Made by a program: the position numbers and the translations under genes
Notes under the pieces: generated by a model
The model's database searches: none
The model's input: the letters and a program-made list of their open reading frames with translations, nothing else
Told to the model about the DNA's origin: nothing
NCBI GenBank assembly: GCA_026419785.1
Contig: JAODTK010001854.1
Span: 62,001 to 126,000, forward strand
Length of the DNA stretch: 64,000 nt
Direction: 5' to 3'
Source of the DNA: Sclerodactyla briareus
Taxonomy: Eukaryota; Echinodermata; Holothuroidea; Dendrochirotida; Sclerodactylidae
Shown: piece by piece, positions 1 through 13,443 of the stretch
Position numbering within the stretch: the stretch's first letter is position 1
Layout: each line of letters starts with the position of its first letter

Positions 1-2887
1 ACTGTATGATTGCTGCCCCCGTCGTGACCATGTGATTCATATCCACACATATGCTCCAGACAGCCAATTCGACAACGTGCATGGGTTCAAGCTTTGTAGC
101 AGTTAAAACAAAACATTTCCATAGTTTTTAAGGGAACGAGGATACATTTCACAATTAAATATCGAGATTTTTTTTCCCTACAGCCATACCTCCCTAACTC
201 TAACCCTACGGACGCATCTAGTGCCCAATACCGTTTAGATTCAACTGCTCCAGAGACCCATCACACGACAGCTAATCGAAACTGAAGTGCGCGGGAAAAT
301 CACGTACATCACGTGTTTTCTTGTTTGATGCATAGAGATACTCTCATGACCATTGTACAGTGATTCGATCTGATTTCTACACTGTAGCGTAATTGCAAAA
401 TTCAAATTTATTATTAAGGCATTCGAGTTCGAGTCACTGTTTTGCGCCATTTGTGACGTGTGAAGTGAAGTTACATTTGACATTGGAAATCTTTTATTAT
501 GAAATGCGATGGAGGAGATAGTAAACGCCAGTTTAGATATTCGATTGTGTAAAGGTTTACACAAGCCCGCAACCAATATGAACTAGGCCCCCAACCAGTG
601 ATGGAATATGATGGCACTGAATAAAACAGAATTCGACAACCACCAAAATATGATTTAGATCCCTAAATCGCATGTTTGAACATTTACACAGAATGTAGTG
701 TTACACAAAAAAAGGTAGGGTTGAAAGTCCGGAGAAAATTTAAATTGGAACGAGAGAAAAAAAAAAAAACCCGGCCGGGAGTGTCTACACGTCCCGTAAT
801 GCAAACTCTCACACACATCCGTCACTAAAGGGCATGAAAAATCATTCTTCCTTCTTCGGAGGGTAGTATTTTGGGGATGTTAATCATGCAATCTTCAAGT
901 GAAAAACTAGAGCACTTCATTATGAAGTGGAAATTATACTTTAAAATATCGCAGATTCAATCGAAATTGCATTTCCTAGCATTCATTTGTTGAAGTTATG
1001 TACAAAATGCATACTCGTCATATACAGTCATTCGTATCATAAAAAAAAAAAATTTGTCGGTGATATCCACATCCCTCAGCAGCTCAGCGGACACGTACAA
1101 TATATCGAGATTCGGAGTCCATCCTTCAGATCATCAGCCACAGATGAAGCTAACCGAATTATCGTTTCTATAAGAATCCAGACGTACGCATCACGTTGTC
1201 CCCCACATTATATTACCGCTATGTGGTACGCGAGTATAACACCTGTAATTTGAATATGCTCACCTACCCCCCCCCCCCCCACGCGCTTGACGATCGGCAC
1301 AGAGTGTATAGGTACACTAAGTATATGAGGTTCAGTGAAGAGTGTGACGATGGTACAATGTTGAGAACACACGATAGTGTACCTAAACATCGGTTGCCAC
1401 CTTCATTAAAGCTATGACTACATTTTTTGTAACTTTTTCGACTACCCTTCCTCGAGTTTTATTTATTTTTCCAGAGTAATTCAGGCCTAGAGGGGGGGAT
1501 TGTGGCCCCATTACTGTGTTTCAAATGATAAATATGGCACCGAGTTGGCAATCTTTCCAGCATGTTCCAGGGCAGGCTATAGGCTTCCGACGTTTCCTTC
1601 CCCACCTTCACCCCAGAGGGTGAGGGCACATCTTCTAGAGGAGGGGGGGGGGGGGCACTCGCATGGGCCACACGCAAGTTCCACCCCGCTCTGAATGTTT
1701 CTAGATACAGCTATGTAAACAATATTAACATCGTAAGCGCCATCACTATGAAATTGGTTAAATATTAATGCCACGCTCACAACATGTGAAAACATTCTCT
1801 ACCCGGTAAAATGCTTGTCTAAACAAACAGACATATACGAGGACGTACCTCGCAACATACATACTTGCTAATGTTTTTTTTTCGTTTTTGTGTTAAATGT
1901 TACTTAATCTAGTTGAGAAGGAGACGTAGGGTCTGTGATCTACTTGATGTTCGCTAGGCGATCAGAAGCTTGCTCAGTCGATTGAGTATCGTAAAAAAAA
2001 AAAAAAAAAAAAAAAAAAAACAAAAACAAAAAAAAAAAAATGTGTCCTAAAACCATAAATCAATAATCATTGGAATATGTTGATTTGGGCGGAAGTCTGA
2101 TCTATTGGTCATACACCTTCTATTCTACAGGTGTTATTTTACCGTGGACAGTGCCAATTCACTTATATAATCGAGAAAATCTGTCCTACGCCTCCCGAGT
2201 GATTTTGTTTGTTAATTTTTCGTTTTCGCCAGTTCAAAAAGAACGAATTGGACGGATAGCTTTAGTTTGTCCTTCTGCATGAGAAATGTTCCTTGGCGAG
2301 ATGTGCATTTTAGTGCAGGGTTTTTTGGCGCGAATATCGCTTTTCTGTACTTTCTATGCCAATCAGTATAGCTGGGTTTTCCCAAGGCAGTTGTACCGAT
2401 TTGCTGGAATTGCAAAAAAAAAAAATCCATTGCATATCTCTGCAACGGCTTCTTAAAGGGGGGTGCAAGGGGGCCTGGTGGCAATAAATTCACTCCTCTT
2501 CGTTAATAAATATACTGTTATATGAGTTTTAATGTTCGAATAAATGACAATCTGACATGCATGTCATCAAAAACTCCTAAACATAAAGGAATATGCACAT
2601 CGACTGTTCGCATTGTGACCCTTTCACAGTGTTCACACAACTGAAGAAGAGATGTAGACATTGCTATAGTAAATAAAATCCATATAATTCTATTGTATTT
2701 TCTATTGGCTTCATACTTAGAAGTAGTCAAAGAGCATACATTGATCACGCCAGATCGAGATTGAAATTTGCATTCGGGGCTGCATGGAGAGTAATCAGGC
2801 GGAGAGTTTTCGGGGTGGGTATTATAGACAGATCGGTGCTCTAGGCGTCACCGTAGACAGTTCGAGTTTTGATGATTGCTGTTGTAT
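1..2887. other. Gene-free stretch left of the LRR-Ig gene
   Basis: I see no supported gene here. The open frames are short, lack recognisable domains and overlap on both strands. The stretch holds a poly-C run near 1267-1280, G-runs near 1491-1497 and 1643-1655, and a long poly-A tract near 2 kb. The G/C-run context near 2455-2480 resembles the poly-C-cored repeats found later in the window, but too little is shared to call it a copy. Confidence 0.6.
1993..2040 (+). repeat. Long poly-A tract
   Basis: The run is 28 A, then CAAAAAC, then 13 more A. It could be the 3' tail of an old retroposed copy, but the sequence just upstream is not recognisable as a LINE, SINE or processed gene. The simplest call is a low-complexity A-tract. 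Confidence 0.85.
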
Positions 2888-2893
2888 TTTATT
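2888..2893 (-). terminator. Possible polyadenylation signal of the LRR-Ig gene
   Basis: AATAAA on the minus strand, about 160 bases past the stop codon of the LRR-Ig reading frame. The spacing suits a short 3' UTR. The hexamer is common by chance in AT-rich DNA, so this is only a candidate. Confidence 0.25.
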
Positions 2894-3053
2894 CCACCAG
2901 CTAATGCATACTCCCGACATATGAATCAACTTCCTGTAGGAAAACTAACGAATACACTATTGCATCGCTAAAAGAAATATCGAACACCGAGGGTACCATG
3001 TAGATATTCTCAACCAAATCCATCTGACGGATACAATAAAATCCCCCAATCTC

Positions 3054-4940
3054 TTATATCGCACTTGAGACTGGGACTTGCTGCTTCCATTGAAACTGCG
3101 GCAGCATCGATTCATTGAACATCAATGTTACCATATGATGTTCCCAACCGAACCCGACATGCCCGAAGAACTTTGGCTTCGACGACTGGCGATTGTCTTC
3201 CCTTTGCCCAATGGTCCTCTGAACGGGCTGAATCTTAACCTCATATCGCGACGGAGGACTGAGCACCCCTGCTTTCGCTACAGCTGTGAAGCATCGACGC
3301 CCCAGGGTGTCGTATAGGTGCTCTGAGTCGTAGGCGTAGGTCATACCCTGGCGACCCAGGGTCGGGGCAATTGGCAGACTCACGGGAGCGTCCTTTTCCT
3401 GGTAGCCGCGTACTCCGCCGGATGGAGCATGATGCTCCGTTTCTGGATCTTCTGGTTCGTAGTAGACATCGTCCTGGCAGCCGCGATAACCGCTGTCTCT
3501 GTAACCGTTTCTCTCCCCTGCATTACATTGTCTGAAAGTTCCGTACTAGGTGCATGTACCCTTGGTCCCGAGACGGCAGCGTGGCCGACTCGTATTACAT
3601 TACGGTACGGTAGTAGGGCACGATTGTATGCCAGGAAGTAGGTGCTGTCTCTGTAGGAACTGTTTAATCGCTTCGCTTTAGTCTATTTCTGAGGTTACAC
3701 GTGTACGCGAGCAACCCTATCACGATGAAGAACATAAAAAATACAATCGAAGTCAGCGCGAAAATCCCAAATATCGGCACTTTGAGATCTTTCCAACTGG
3801 GAGAAGTATTTGGAGTACTGTTGTGGTGGACGTCGATCACGTCCTCCGTCGTTGGAGTGTAGCCGGCTTGTGTTGTAGGCTTATTGGACCGTCGAATCGA
3901 GAGCGATATGGACATCGTCAATTACCGCCCGTGTTCCCAAGCAGTGCACCAATATGGGCCCACTGTCGATTCCGTATCCGATTCGATGATAGGCGGTTTC
4001 GCGGGACTCGACGCTACTGTGTAGGAGGGTGTCGGGCCCCCAAACGACCACATGACCTCAGTGACCACGGGGTCGCCTGTAGCAGGACACATAAGTTCCA
4101 CCCTACTGTTTAGCTTAGCCTGGATTAACAAAGAAACCGGTGTTATAGCCGCGGTGCGCCACGAAGTCGTCCGCCTGGAGGGACGCGACGGATCTGCCAA
4201 AGACCGCGGCGGGTTCCAGCAGCAAGGGGGATAGGCGAGTCAGTAATAAGTCTGTTTCCAGCAGCCAACTTTTGCTGCAATCGCAAAACCAGGGATTCCC
4301 GCTCCCGGTATAGAGTTTGGCACCACGATCTCGCAATTCGACGCTAGTTTGGTCAGAAAGTTGAACCTAAGGTCGACCTCCTTGAGGTTCTCCGGGCCGA
4401 GGAAGGCTTTAGGGTGGACCTGCCGAAGGTGGTTGTGAGAGAGTATCACTCGCTCCAGGTCCGCGTGCTTGATGAATATAGCGGCACTCAGTGACGTCAT
4501 CCTGTTGTAAGACAGGTCGATGACGTCGACGAATGGCATCACGTTCAGTAGATCCGACGGAAATGACGTCCAGCATATTATGAGATATGTTCAGTGTGTC
4601 CTCGATCTGGACGATCCTCTCCTCCTGAGACTCCGGGAGAGGGACGATCCTCTGTAATTGTTCTTGCTGAGGTTCCGACCGAGACTGGAGGTTCTCGATG
4701 TCCGCGACCTTCACCCCCACCACGGTGATATTATTCCTCGACAGATCGGTCAGCAGGACCGAGGCGGTGTCCTGGAAGTCCGGGAGGCGCTGGAGCCCCC
4801 TCCCCTCGCAGTGCATCACCTGTCCACGCAGCTACACTCTGTAGGGCAGTCACGGAGCGCCTGGGCGCCGCCAGTGAACACCAGTAGACACGTCACGTGG
4901 GCGCAGAGCAGCACCGCCAAGCGTTACGTGCCTTCGTCAT
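3054..4940 (-). CDS. Leucine-rich-repeat / Ig-like single-pass membrane protein, frame broken by several shifts
   Basis: Minus-strand gene read across several frames. The start ATG at 4940 opens a hydrophobic signal peptide (LAVLLCAHVTCLLVFTGG, after one frame shift). Next comes an LRR N-cap with cysteines (CPTECSCVD, near 4855-4830). LRR units with LxLSxN patterns follow (LNISHNML, IDLSYNRM, VILSHNHL, VDLRFNFL; about 4800-4350). An LRR C-cap (NPWFCDCSKSWLLE, near 4300) leads to one Ig-like domain with the cysteine pair in VELMCP and GPYWCTAW (about 4095 and 3948). A transmembrane helix (IFGIFALTSIVFFMFFIVIGL, within about 3775-3700) precedes a tyrosine-rich cytoplasmic tail to 3054. This is the plan of the AMIGO/LINGO/LRRN/Kekkon group of cell-surface adhesion and signalling proteins; the exact family is not resolved. 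At least six frame changes and an in-frame stop near 3922 interrupt it. Domains and the GC-rich coding look persist through every break, so base-calling indels are as likely as a recent pseudogene. No introns are needed. Confidence 0.75.
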
Positions 4941-7900
4941 AACGCCCCTGTTCCTACCTCCTGTGCGTAAGGTCCTATCCTGAATACATGATCCATACAA
5001 GACATTCCCTAGGAAAGACTCGCTCACTCACTTTATCTCCTCCCTGCTCCTCTTGAACAATGGATAGAAAAAAGAGGGGTTCAATGAACGTCAGTGAATT
5101 GGGCTTCAACGGGATTTATTCTGCTCAGCTATTGAACTTCACGAAGTCACGAATTATGTCAACGTCTGCTCATGATTAGCTTCCTGTGAAAATAATAGTT
5201 GGATTCCAAATGAAGTTCCTTCACGATCGATGTGCGTCAATCCACACGGAATAGTATGCACGAATCCACCCACAATAGAGAAATCTTTCTTGAAACGAGA
5301 GAAGTGTTAAGTACACCAAAATATCATCACACTCACGATTTAAACACGAGATACCGTATTATAATAATAAACACAATTTTGCTGCTTAATCGCTGCTATA
5401 ATCCACCACGTTTTCTCTCCGGAAATCCGATTCTATGTATGGCGATCCACGCCGGAAAAATTCAACTGTATATAATCTAGTTGGATTATCCTAATGATTT
5501 CCAAGTAAAATTTTAAGGATTTTTTTTTTTTTTCGCGAACGAATAGTTCATAACTTGATAGCTCGTAATATTCCTCAAAGCTAGTTATACGAGGAGTAGG
5601 CCTAGCTAATTTCGTTCACATAACAGGCACACAATTAAAAAATCTAGTAGTAAATCTCTCATTCGTATCCCACAATCATATAACAACCAAGGTACATGTC
5701 ACAAAGTTCCGGACTTCTACCAACACCCAAAAAAGAAAACCATAAATATCATAATGAAAAGAAGGTTCCAATTATACTCTGGTATCTTCCTAACATATAC
5801 ATGCGAGAGTCTGTCTGTAACGTACTACAATACTCCACATAAACAGTGATTATGATGAAAATAGTTATCCTTCTTATAAAGCGTATAACGTAGTCGCTAG
5901 CGTATCTCCATAGTATTAGTGATCTGGTGATATTCCAATATCCAGAATTGAAAAAAAGAACACCTCGCGAAATTATCCGAGGGTGACCCAATTGCGTTTC
6001 CCATACGAATGTTTGCGAAGCAATAATTGTCGCGTCTGTTCCGACACAATACAAGCAACTATCGGTTCATATACCTGACGAATTGCAAACAAACTCGATC
6101 AGTGTTTATGAATATTGTTCTCTCCTCACAGAGATATGAAAAATTGAAATGTATACCTGTGAAGCAAAATAGTATCTGACATGTAAATTTGGTATATTAC
6201 AAATAGGTTGAATAACCACACTGACCTCATTGTCGAGAAAACGTCATGTGTGCCTAGATGACGAGTATGTGTATGCCTCACTCCCCAGCGCACCCTCCTT
6301 CAGAACACATTTCCAACATGCAGACTGCAAACTGCCAAACCAGGTAGACAAGACGAGGTCTCCCCAGCTCTCCGTGTCAACGAAAAAAGAGAAAGAGGTT
6401 GGAGCGAATGGGGAATCGATTAAATAATCAAAGCCTTGTCGAACAAGCTGCCGTCTGATATCATAAACCGGGAAAGGAGCGCGATCTCCTTAACAGCTCG
6501 TCAGTTCCAGAAGAACGACCCGGTACGCAGTCATGGATGAAAAATGAGATTATGACGGAAAGAAATCCGAGAAGAGAAGAGAGGTTGAAACGATCCCGGC
6601 TGCCAGGGAGGATTGGGGGAAAGTCAAATCCGAACTGTTCGGATTAAGCATATTATTAATATTATATAATTGTAATTGGAACAACAACAACTGGCGAACA
6701 ACAACGCTAAATAAGATTTAGCTCCAAACACGTATTCCGGAAGATACTGAATGCAACAGCTACACAGATTCCCGGGGCTTGGCGCGAATACCCCGAAAAC
6801 AAAAGCTGGGAATTCGCGATTGTCAACAGCTGATTACGACCAGCCAATCAAAAGGCGACGTTCTGCGGTCTGCCTACATTTATTGACAGATATATGGAGG
6901 GGTATACGAGTCATCCTTCAGGGATATGCCCTAGTGGATAAATGAGGGTCATGTTTCTGACACACACTTTGATGTATAAATACACGGTATATCAGCATAA
7001 CTCGTCCGTGAACAGACCATTGCAACCGACTTCCAAAACCGTCGTTTAATGATCCCGCTTCTTAGTTATGAAGTTTAAAACCAATCTCGCTCGATCCCTC
7101 GAGATAACGCGGACTTGTTTTCTCCGTAGTCTTTTGGTGCTAAGTTCACTCGCGGTGTCCACAGTGACGTCGCTCCGTCAGCTATTAAGACATTCCTCAG
7201 TTAGCAACAAAGCTTCTGTACTATAAACAATGGCATATCTTCCAATGTAAAAAAGATAAAACGGACCAGTTCCAATCCCGCGCTCGGCTACACACTTGTA
7301 CCCATATCTCACTCGTGATGGACAAGTAAGGACATGTAGGTCTTGTATCGCCAGGTAGCGGTTTACTGAATGGCGAATAGACCTGCGAGGCAGGAAATGT
7401 ACTTGTCGTTGCGAAACAAACACCGCTTTACTGTATTTTTGAGAAGCATAGAATCATGTTGCCAAAAACACCCCTCTGATGATTTCGAAATGTATCAATA
7501 TGTTTTCTTCTGTAATAGGATATCTGTTACAAATCACAGCGATATTATCTGCTATTTGTTTTTTCAATAAAAAAAATCACTACAATATTGTAGTTTTTAA
7601 GACAGGGCTCGTGTGATCCAGTGACGATCTTAGTAAAACTGCAACTATGTTGTTGAACAAGAGTTGCTGATCGCATATAATCACCTCGGTGTGACCCCCA
7701 AGTTTTGGGCAAATCGGTCCGTCCAGATATCGAACAAGCTCTATACACGGAGCAAGCAGCTGCCTACACGCAAATCAACCGTCGTTGTGCTAGAAATTTG
7801 ATCTCCAGAGAAACCGTTCGTTGTATACCCAGACCAGCTGTACACTCTTCCAGAACGACCCAGCTGCTCCGAGAATCCTAAAACAAATAGGCGGGCTTGC

Positions 7901-10599
7901 AATGGGTCCGATGTTTTCGCCGGTATCTTACCGGCTGGATATTACTCCACTAGATTATCGATCAGGAAAATTAGCAAGATTTGCTGTAACATATTAAGAT
8001 ACGTGACTAGGTATAAGTAGCTATATGCTCGACCTCCAGCTCGGTGAATAATCGATTGCGGCGAGTTCGTCAGAAATATTGCGGATAAACAAAAGTTGGT
8101 CGATGGAGAGTGATTGAATCAGCTTGCGTCCCATACGCGCGATTGTCGTCGCTAACGTATTTACTCCTTCAATGGATATTTGATGACATTTTCGCGCCCT
8201 TTTTCTTTATCTCGTGCTGTTTGTGGGTCCATTCAATTATCAAATTTGACCCGAAAATATAGCGTCACGTGCAACTTATATTTTTACCAATGAAATTGTT
8301 CCATTTGTTTCCGTCTCTGGCCGAATACACTTTGTTCACCTGCACCGAATGTAGGCGCACAAAGCACAAATCTAATCAATTTACGTGTGCGTATGAGTCC
8401 AAAAATGATAAAGGAACGCGGAGCTGTGAAATTAATTAGGCTCTAATGCTATCCGCCGCAGCTCCGATATACGTTACGGTTACAATAGGACGGGGTGATG
8501 CTGTGAAGGTTTGATTCATTTCAGAGTTAAATAGCTCAAGAACGAAGTCCTGAAAACTTATATCTAATTCCCCACAATGAAATTTATAACAATTCGAATT
8601 TCACCCCTCGGGGTCTATAACCAGTTAAACCTCCGGAGGGGCTTCGGTCTTGTGCGCCACTATTACGAACTCATTGATAAACGTACCGGGCGGTTCAATT
8701 TCTCCTCGTGTCAAAAGTCCATTAAGGAATATCGTTGACTGCTCGTGGTATTCTCAGATTGCCGGGCGGTACAATGAGTTAGTTACGTTAGTATAGGCCG
8801 AGAGCTGCTATGAATATTAACGATCTTAGTCCATACCCTCCGGGAGGACAAGCTGTCAGAACTCGCGCTTCAGTAACCGCGCGCGCGGGAAACAGTTCCA
8901 AAATGTTGAGGTTGACAACTCCCGTTTATGGTAGGGCTAAGATGTTTCATTCCGTTCCAGTTAAGTCGACATATGATCGATGGTGTCAATTTCTCGGATT
9001 CAGAATAGGCCCATAGCGGATACAGTCACTGCTCTTGGCCTGATTCAGACTTTGGATGCCACGAAAATAGAGCTTGCATTTGGAAATTGAAAAGTCGACG
9101 AGAGTAGGTTCTTTGAGGAGATAGTTTGAATCAGATATTTTCCTTCGTTTAATTAAGCAAATAAAATGCAATAATCTTTTTGCAGGAACGAAGATCTCTG
9201 GCAAAATAGGATTTAATTCCTGACGTACTTGCGTCGCCGTTTAATTAACTTCTCGAATGCAGTTCTTATCACTCTTTTAACTCGGTTTGATCGTCTTATC
9301 CGATAAGTTTGGGTAACCAATCGCTGATTGTCGCTGATTACCGCTAGTTATATCTCATGCTCCGCCGAAGTCTTCCTCGAACTGTCAGTAGATAGGCTAT
9401 AGTTGTACCGTTATCCCTCAATTGCCCAGTTCATGTATTTGGGTATGGTTACACGTGAATTCCTACTTGTTTTTCTCAATTTTCCTGCACATATCTCTTT
9501 CACTAAGTCCTGTTAGCATAGGTATGGCTGAGTGGGTGCTGACTCAGTCAGGCTCAGGCAGAGAGGATATCCGTTATTCTGAAGTTGTGTCCGACGTACG
9601 ATCTGGAAAAAGAGACAGAAGAAGGAGATAATTAAAATCTTACAACTTGGAGTAATATGACTGATGGTCCCCTTTGGAATGCTACAACAATCAAATTTCC
9701 CGAGATTGTACCCTATAATAAAATTCATTAGACCATCGATCAAGTGGTCCGGAATGCAAATTCCGCGGGATCCCTCGCACGGAATGCCCGCGAATACAAT
9801 ATCGCATATATACGACAAGGAGCCCATCGCCGAGTACAGTATTTAAATATGGGTGCACGGGCATCATCAATCTTGCCGTCTCCCGTGATGTTTGACAGCT
9901 AGTGATTATTACGGCGAATTCGACCAGCCGATCGAGTAATGGAGCTACAGGACTTCTACCACGCATCGGTGTAGCAACGCAATACGAACACATTCATTGA
10001 AACGATCAGAAAATGGGCTGACGTAATTTAATATAGGATCCCCAAGTTTAACTCCATAGGTCTAGTTTTTATCGCAACAACTTTTTTGGTAAACCAATAC
10101 ACTGGTAGAGAAAAACATGTATACATCGCGGCAAAATGCTGAAAAAATACATGTCAGACTTCAAGATTTTTCTAACGTTTTCGATGTTGGAATGTGTCGT
10201 AGGCTAGATCTTATATAAGCAATTCGTTCATTTCAAACTCAATACGTACGTGACGTCACGCGAATTGACAGCGGTTGCCAGGGACGACAATACGCCTTTA
10301 AAAGTCCTTCGAGAGAGCGTGAATAACTAGGTCTACAATCTAGGTCTACATGGCCTCAACACGAAATTGTTAATTAGCAAATTATAACACCCGAAACAGT
10401 TGTCAGTAGATATGATGATTCAGTATGCTCATGCCCCTGTTATTCCATATACGATAGCAGTCGGAAGTATTTTAATTCAAGTGAGACATGCAATCTATGC
10501 CGTGTTTAGGGATGAAAATTTTCTGAACACTATTTTGTATCACTCTCGAGACGTGCATATAGCCATATACTCAAACTGTTTTGGCACAACACGGGTATA
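4941..10599. other. Gene-free stretch, no recognisable element
   Basis: About 5.6 kb in which I find no supported gene, RNA gene or repeat copy. The open frames are all about 100 codons or less, of biased composition, with no signal peptide, motif or repeat pattern. The part next to 4940 would hold the LRR-Ig promoter, but no TATA box or initiator stands out. Confidence 0.55.
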
Positions 10600-11115
10600 T
10601 AGGAGTTTAAAGGTCAACTGCCAGATTAAAAGGCTATTATATCAGCTGGAGCAAAACTTAAATACGTCATTAAACCCGAAGTTTCATACTACTTCCTCTT
10701 TCCGTTACTGAGTTACAATCCTTTGAAGTGTGTGCATGTGAATTGCGCAAGATCGAAAAGCATCCCGTCAATTCAACAATAAATGATGTCTCTTGCACAA
10801 CCCTGCAAACATTCATTGTTTTTCTATTGAAATTCACACATTGATTTCACTCCGAAAAGCATCTAGTCTATGGGAGAGGATTGCTGTATGTGGGTTGGTG
10901 GGTGTTGATGGTTACTTTGGTGAGAGAAAGACAACCGACTTTTGCTAAATGTTGACTTATTCACAAAATGAAGCAATGCAGTTCATAACATAATTTCCCC
11001 TTTGTCAAATGTGACGTCATGCGCCATTGCAAAATTAGGATTCTCCCCATTTCTCTGCATAATGGACCAAACTTGAAGACCAAAATCCACATAGTAACAT
11101 CGTATCAGAAGTGAT
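10600..11115 (+). repeat. Dispersed repeat R1, copy A
   Basis: First of three copies of a non-coding repeat of at least 500 bases. Shared blocks include AACTGCCAG, TCCGTTACTGAGTTA, GAAAAGCATCTAGTCTATGG, a GTGGGTTGGTGGGTGTTGATGG block, GCTAAATGTTGACT, TGTGACGTCATGCG and CACATAGTAACATCGTAT. Copy B at about 29.2-29.7 kb is inverted and copy C runs off the right edge of the window. No coding capacity, terminal inverted repeat or tRNA-like head is visible, so the class (MITE, SINE or other) stays open. Confidence 0.75.
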
Positions 11116-11866
11116 GTCGAAATAATTTTTCGGAAGTGTTTAATTCACAAACACCACTATGTATAGGTGGTCCCGCGAAAATTAACTGGTCGAAAGTGTC
11201 GACCAAGTTTACATGACGATGATGACGTCACAGAGAAAACGTCTCTAAGGATATTGGAACTTATTTTACATTGACATATCATCGTAACAATATACCGTAA
11301 TAATATCGAATTGCACTGGGGTACCGTACTTTTCCTTCGTGACGTGATAACTCCGCCGTCTCTTTTTTGCCAGCTGCTAACCAGACGACGATGCCCCTTT
11401 AACATTCTATCTACAAGACTGCTAGAGATTTTACGTATACACAGTGTAGTGAAAGGTGCGCGTAATTACATTATACTACGTCACTCTGTAATACCCGGTC
11501 CTCAAAACAATGAAACATAAACTAATCAATCAGTCACGCAAAGCAATATCGTATACTTGAATGGAAAGTTCCATAAACGACCAGTCCTTTGTTATGTACT
11601 AACTTTCCATTAGACAGAATAACTGGCATACATTGGTGGCCAACTAAAGTTCCTAATAGAAGTGAGACGAATGCGCCCGGCCGCGTAAATCACGATAGAA
11701 ATATGGCCATACCACGCTTACGTGATACTGGCCATAGTGGCAACATGCAACGCTATCAACACGAATATTAATAACAAAAACATAGAACGTGAGTATAGTT
11801 ATTGATCCCGCTGACCCGGTAAGAACCAATGTAAGATTGTTTGCGTACACATGTCAAGGTTCCAGG

Positions 11867-11929
11867 GTTCGATGTTCCCGAGGTCGATGTTCCCCGGACC
11901 CGGAACATCGGGAACCCCGGGAACATTCG
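11867..11929. repeat. GC-rich hairpin built from CGATGTTCC words
   Basis: A perfect inner stem, CGATGTTCC at 11885-11893 and GGAACATCG at 11902-11910, has an 8-base loop. It extends outward with small bulges because another GTTCGATGTTCCCG lies to the left and CGGGAACATTCG to the right. The arms are also short tandem repeats of the same word. It stands out in AT-rich surroundings. No gene next to it would use it as a terminator. Confidence 0.65.
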
Positions 11930-12782
11930 TGGACAGACGCCGTCAATTCTAAGAAAGGACAGGTCGAATGGGTTTCAACTAGCTGGGAGGATTGGCCCCT
12001 GAATAGAACTGTGTGTAACAGCCTGTTCATGTGCTTACTTTACCTTCCACACCATCCCTGTAATATATTCAAATTCGCTACATACTGAACTATTTACATT
12101 AATTAATTGCAATGCAAATGCAAGCCACCATATTCAAACGGAGAAAAGATTCCAAACAGGTTGGTATTTAAAGTTCCTATCAATAAGATAAGTTTCATGT
12201 AAATAGTCTAAAACTCCAGCGGAACATGATCAAACGTCCCGGAACTTTTTGAATCGGGTTTGAAGTTTGTTTATAAAAATTGGCCTACTGTACCCAACGA
12301 ATGTTTCGATGACTAGGATGTATATAACAAAACAATCAGTACAGGACTAAGTCATTTACTGAAAGCATGCATTGAGCACAAATGTGTTAGTTAAGTCTAT
12401 AGGCCTTGACTGGGGCGGAACCTCTAATTCAGTCTCTATCCCTATACGTTGTAAGACCTACACTGGACCGCGATTTTTTTTGGCCCCTATTCATATATTG
12501 AATTTGTAAATCTACAGGTATATATTTTCTACCGGTAACCATTGGTTTCGCATAATGCTTTTGTTCGACCTCTATCTGCAACTTGGATGCATGCGAATAT
12601 TGGGCACTTATAGGCATATTCATTTCTCGAATCAATAGGGCATCGCGCTATTTTTTATGTCCTACTGTCCATGGCAATTAGTTGAGTACAAAAACAACTT
12701 ATACATGTGTAGAGGTAACCGCCCACGTGTAATCCCCGCTTTTTTGAGTCAATCACTTGGGAGAAGTATCTAACACCCTATA

Positions 12783-13190
12783 AAGAAAGAACCCCATTTG
12801 TCAGAAACCACGATAAACTTATCCACCAAGTTTTGTTGTGATCCATGGAGGTTATATGCACATGCATTTGCCAAGTTGGGACCCCGATGGCTTTGAATGA
12901 CTTTACCAAATAATGTCGCCCCATCCACCAAGTATTCGTTTAATCTGACAAAGTTAGGACTTGAAAATTTCACGTAAATTCTGCAATTAGCGGCCCGGCT
13001 TTCCAGTGATGCCCACTTTCGAACTCATCCGAGATTTGACTAGGTCTCAGACATGTGTACCAGTTTTTCAGATCAATCGGATAAACCATTAAAGAGTTAT
13101 TGCCTAACGCCCAAAGTTTACGGCCGCGGGCGGCGGAGCCCGGGAAAGGCGGCCGGCGGCGGTGGCGGCGGCTGCACACCCACCCCAACC
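12783..13190. repeat. Dispersed repeat with GGCGGC-rich end
   Basis: The block around 12799-12850 (GTCAGAAACCACGATAAACTT, then CCACCAAGTTTTGTTGTGATCCATGGA) recurs in shorter, diverged form at 48.68-48.75 kb. The right end (13121-13175) is a GC-rich tract of GGCGGC and GGTGGC words. No coding potential beyond low-complexity frames is seen. The outer boundaries are estimated. Confidence 0.5.
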
Positions 13191-13443
13191 ATAATATCCC
13201 CGGACCTTCCCCGTGTCGCGAGAGATATTATTAGCTCCTGACCTCTTCATATACCGGTAAATGTCCTACATCTCACGAGCTCTTTTTCTCTAGGTCTAGA
13301 ACTAATTTTCCTCTCCAAGGTTCCTTCCTATGTAGTGATAACTTTATAGCCTGATAAATTTAGTGCCCTTCTCGGTTCTCACGATTTTATGTCTCACGTC
13401 ATTTTATGGTATGAGAGTGTTCGTAAAATTTAATTACCTTTTG

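Noticed and set aside
3823-4942. Plus-strand frames of 60-96 codons opposite the LRR-Ig gene
   Set aside because: They are antisense shadows of GC-rich coding sequence; the domains are on the minus strand.
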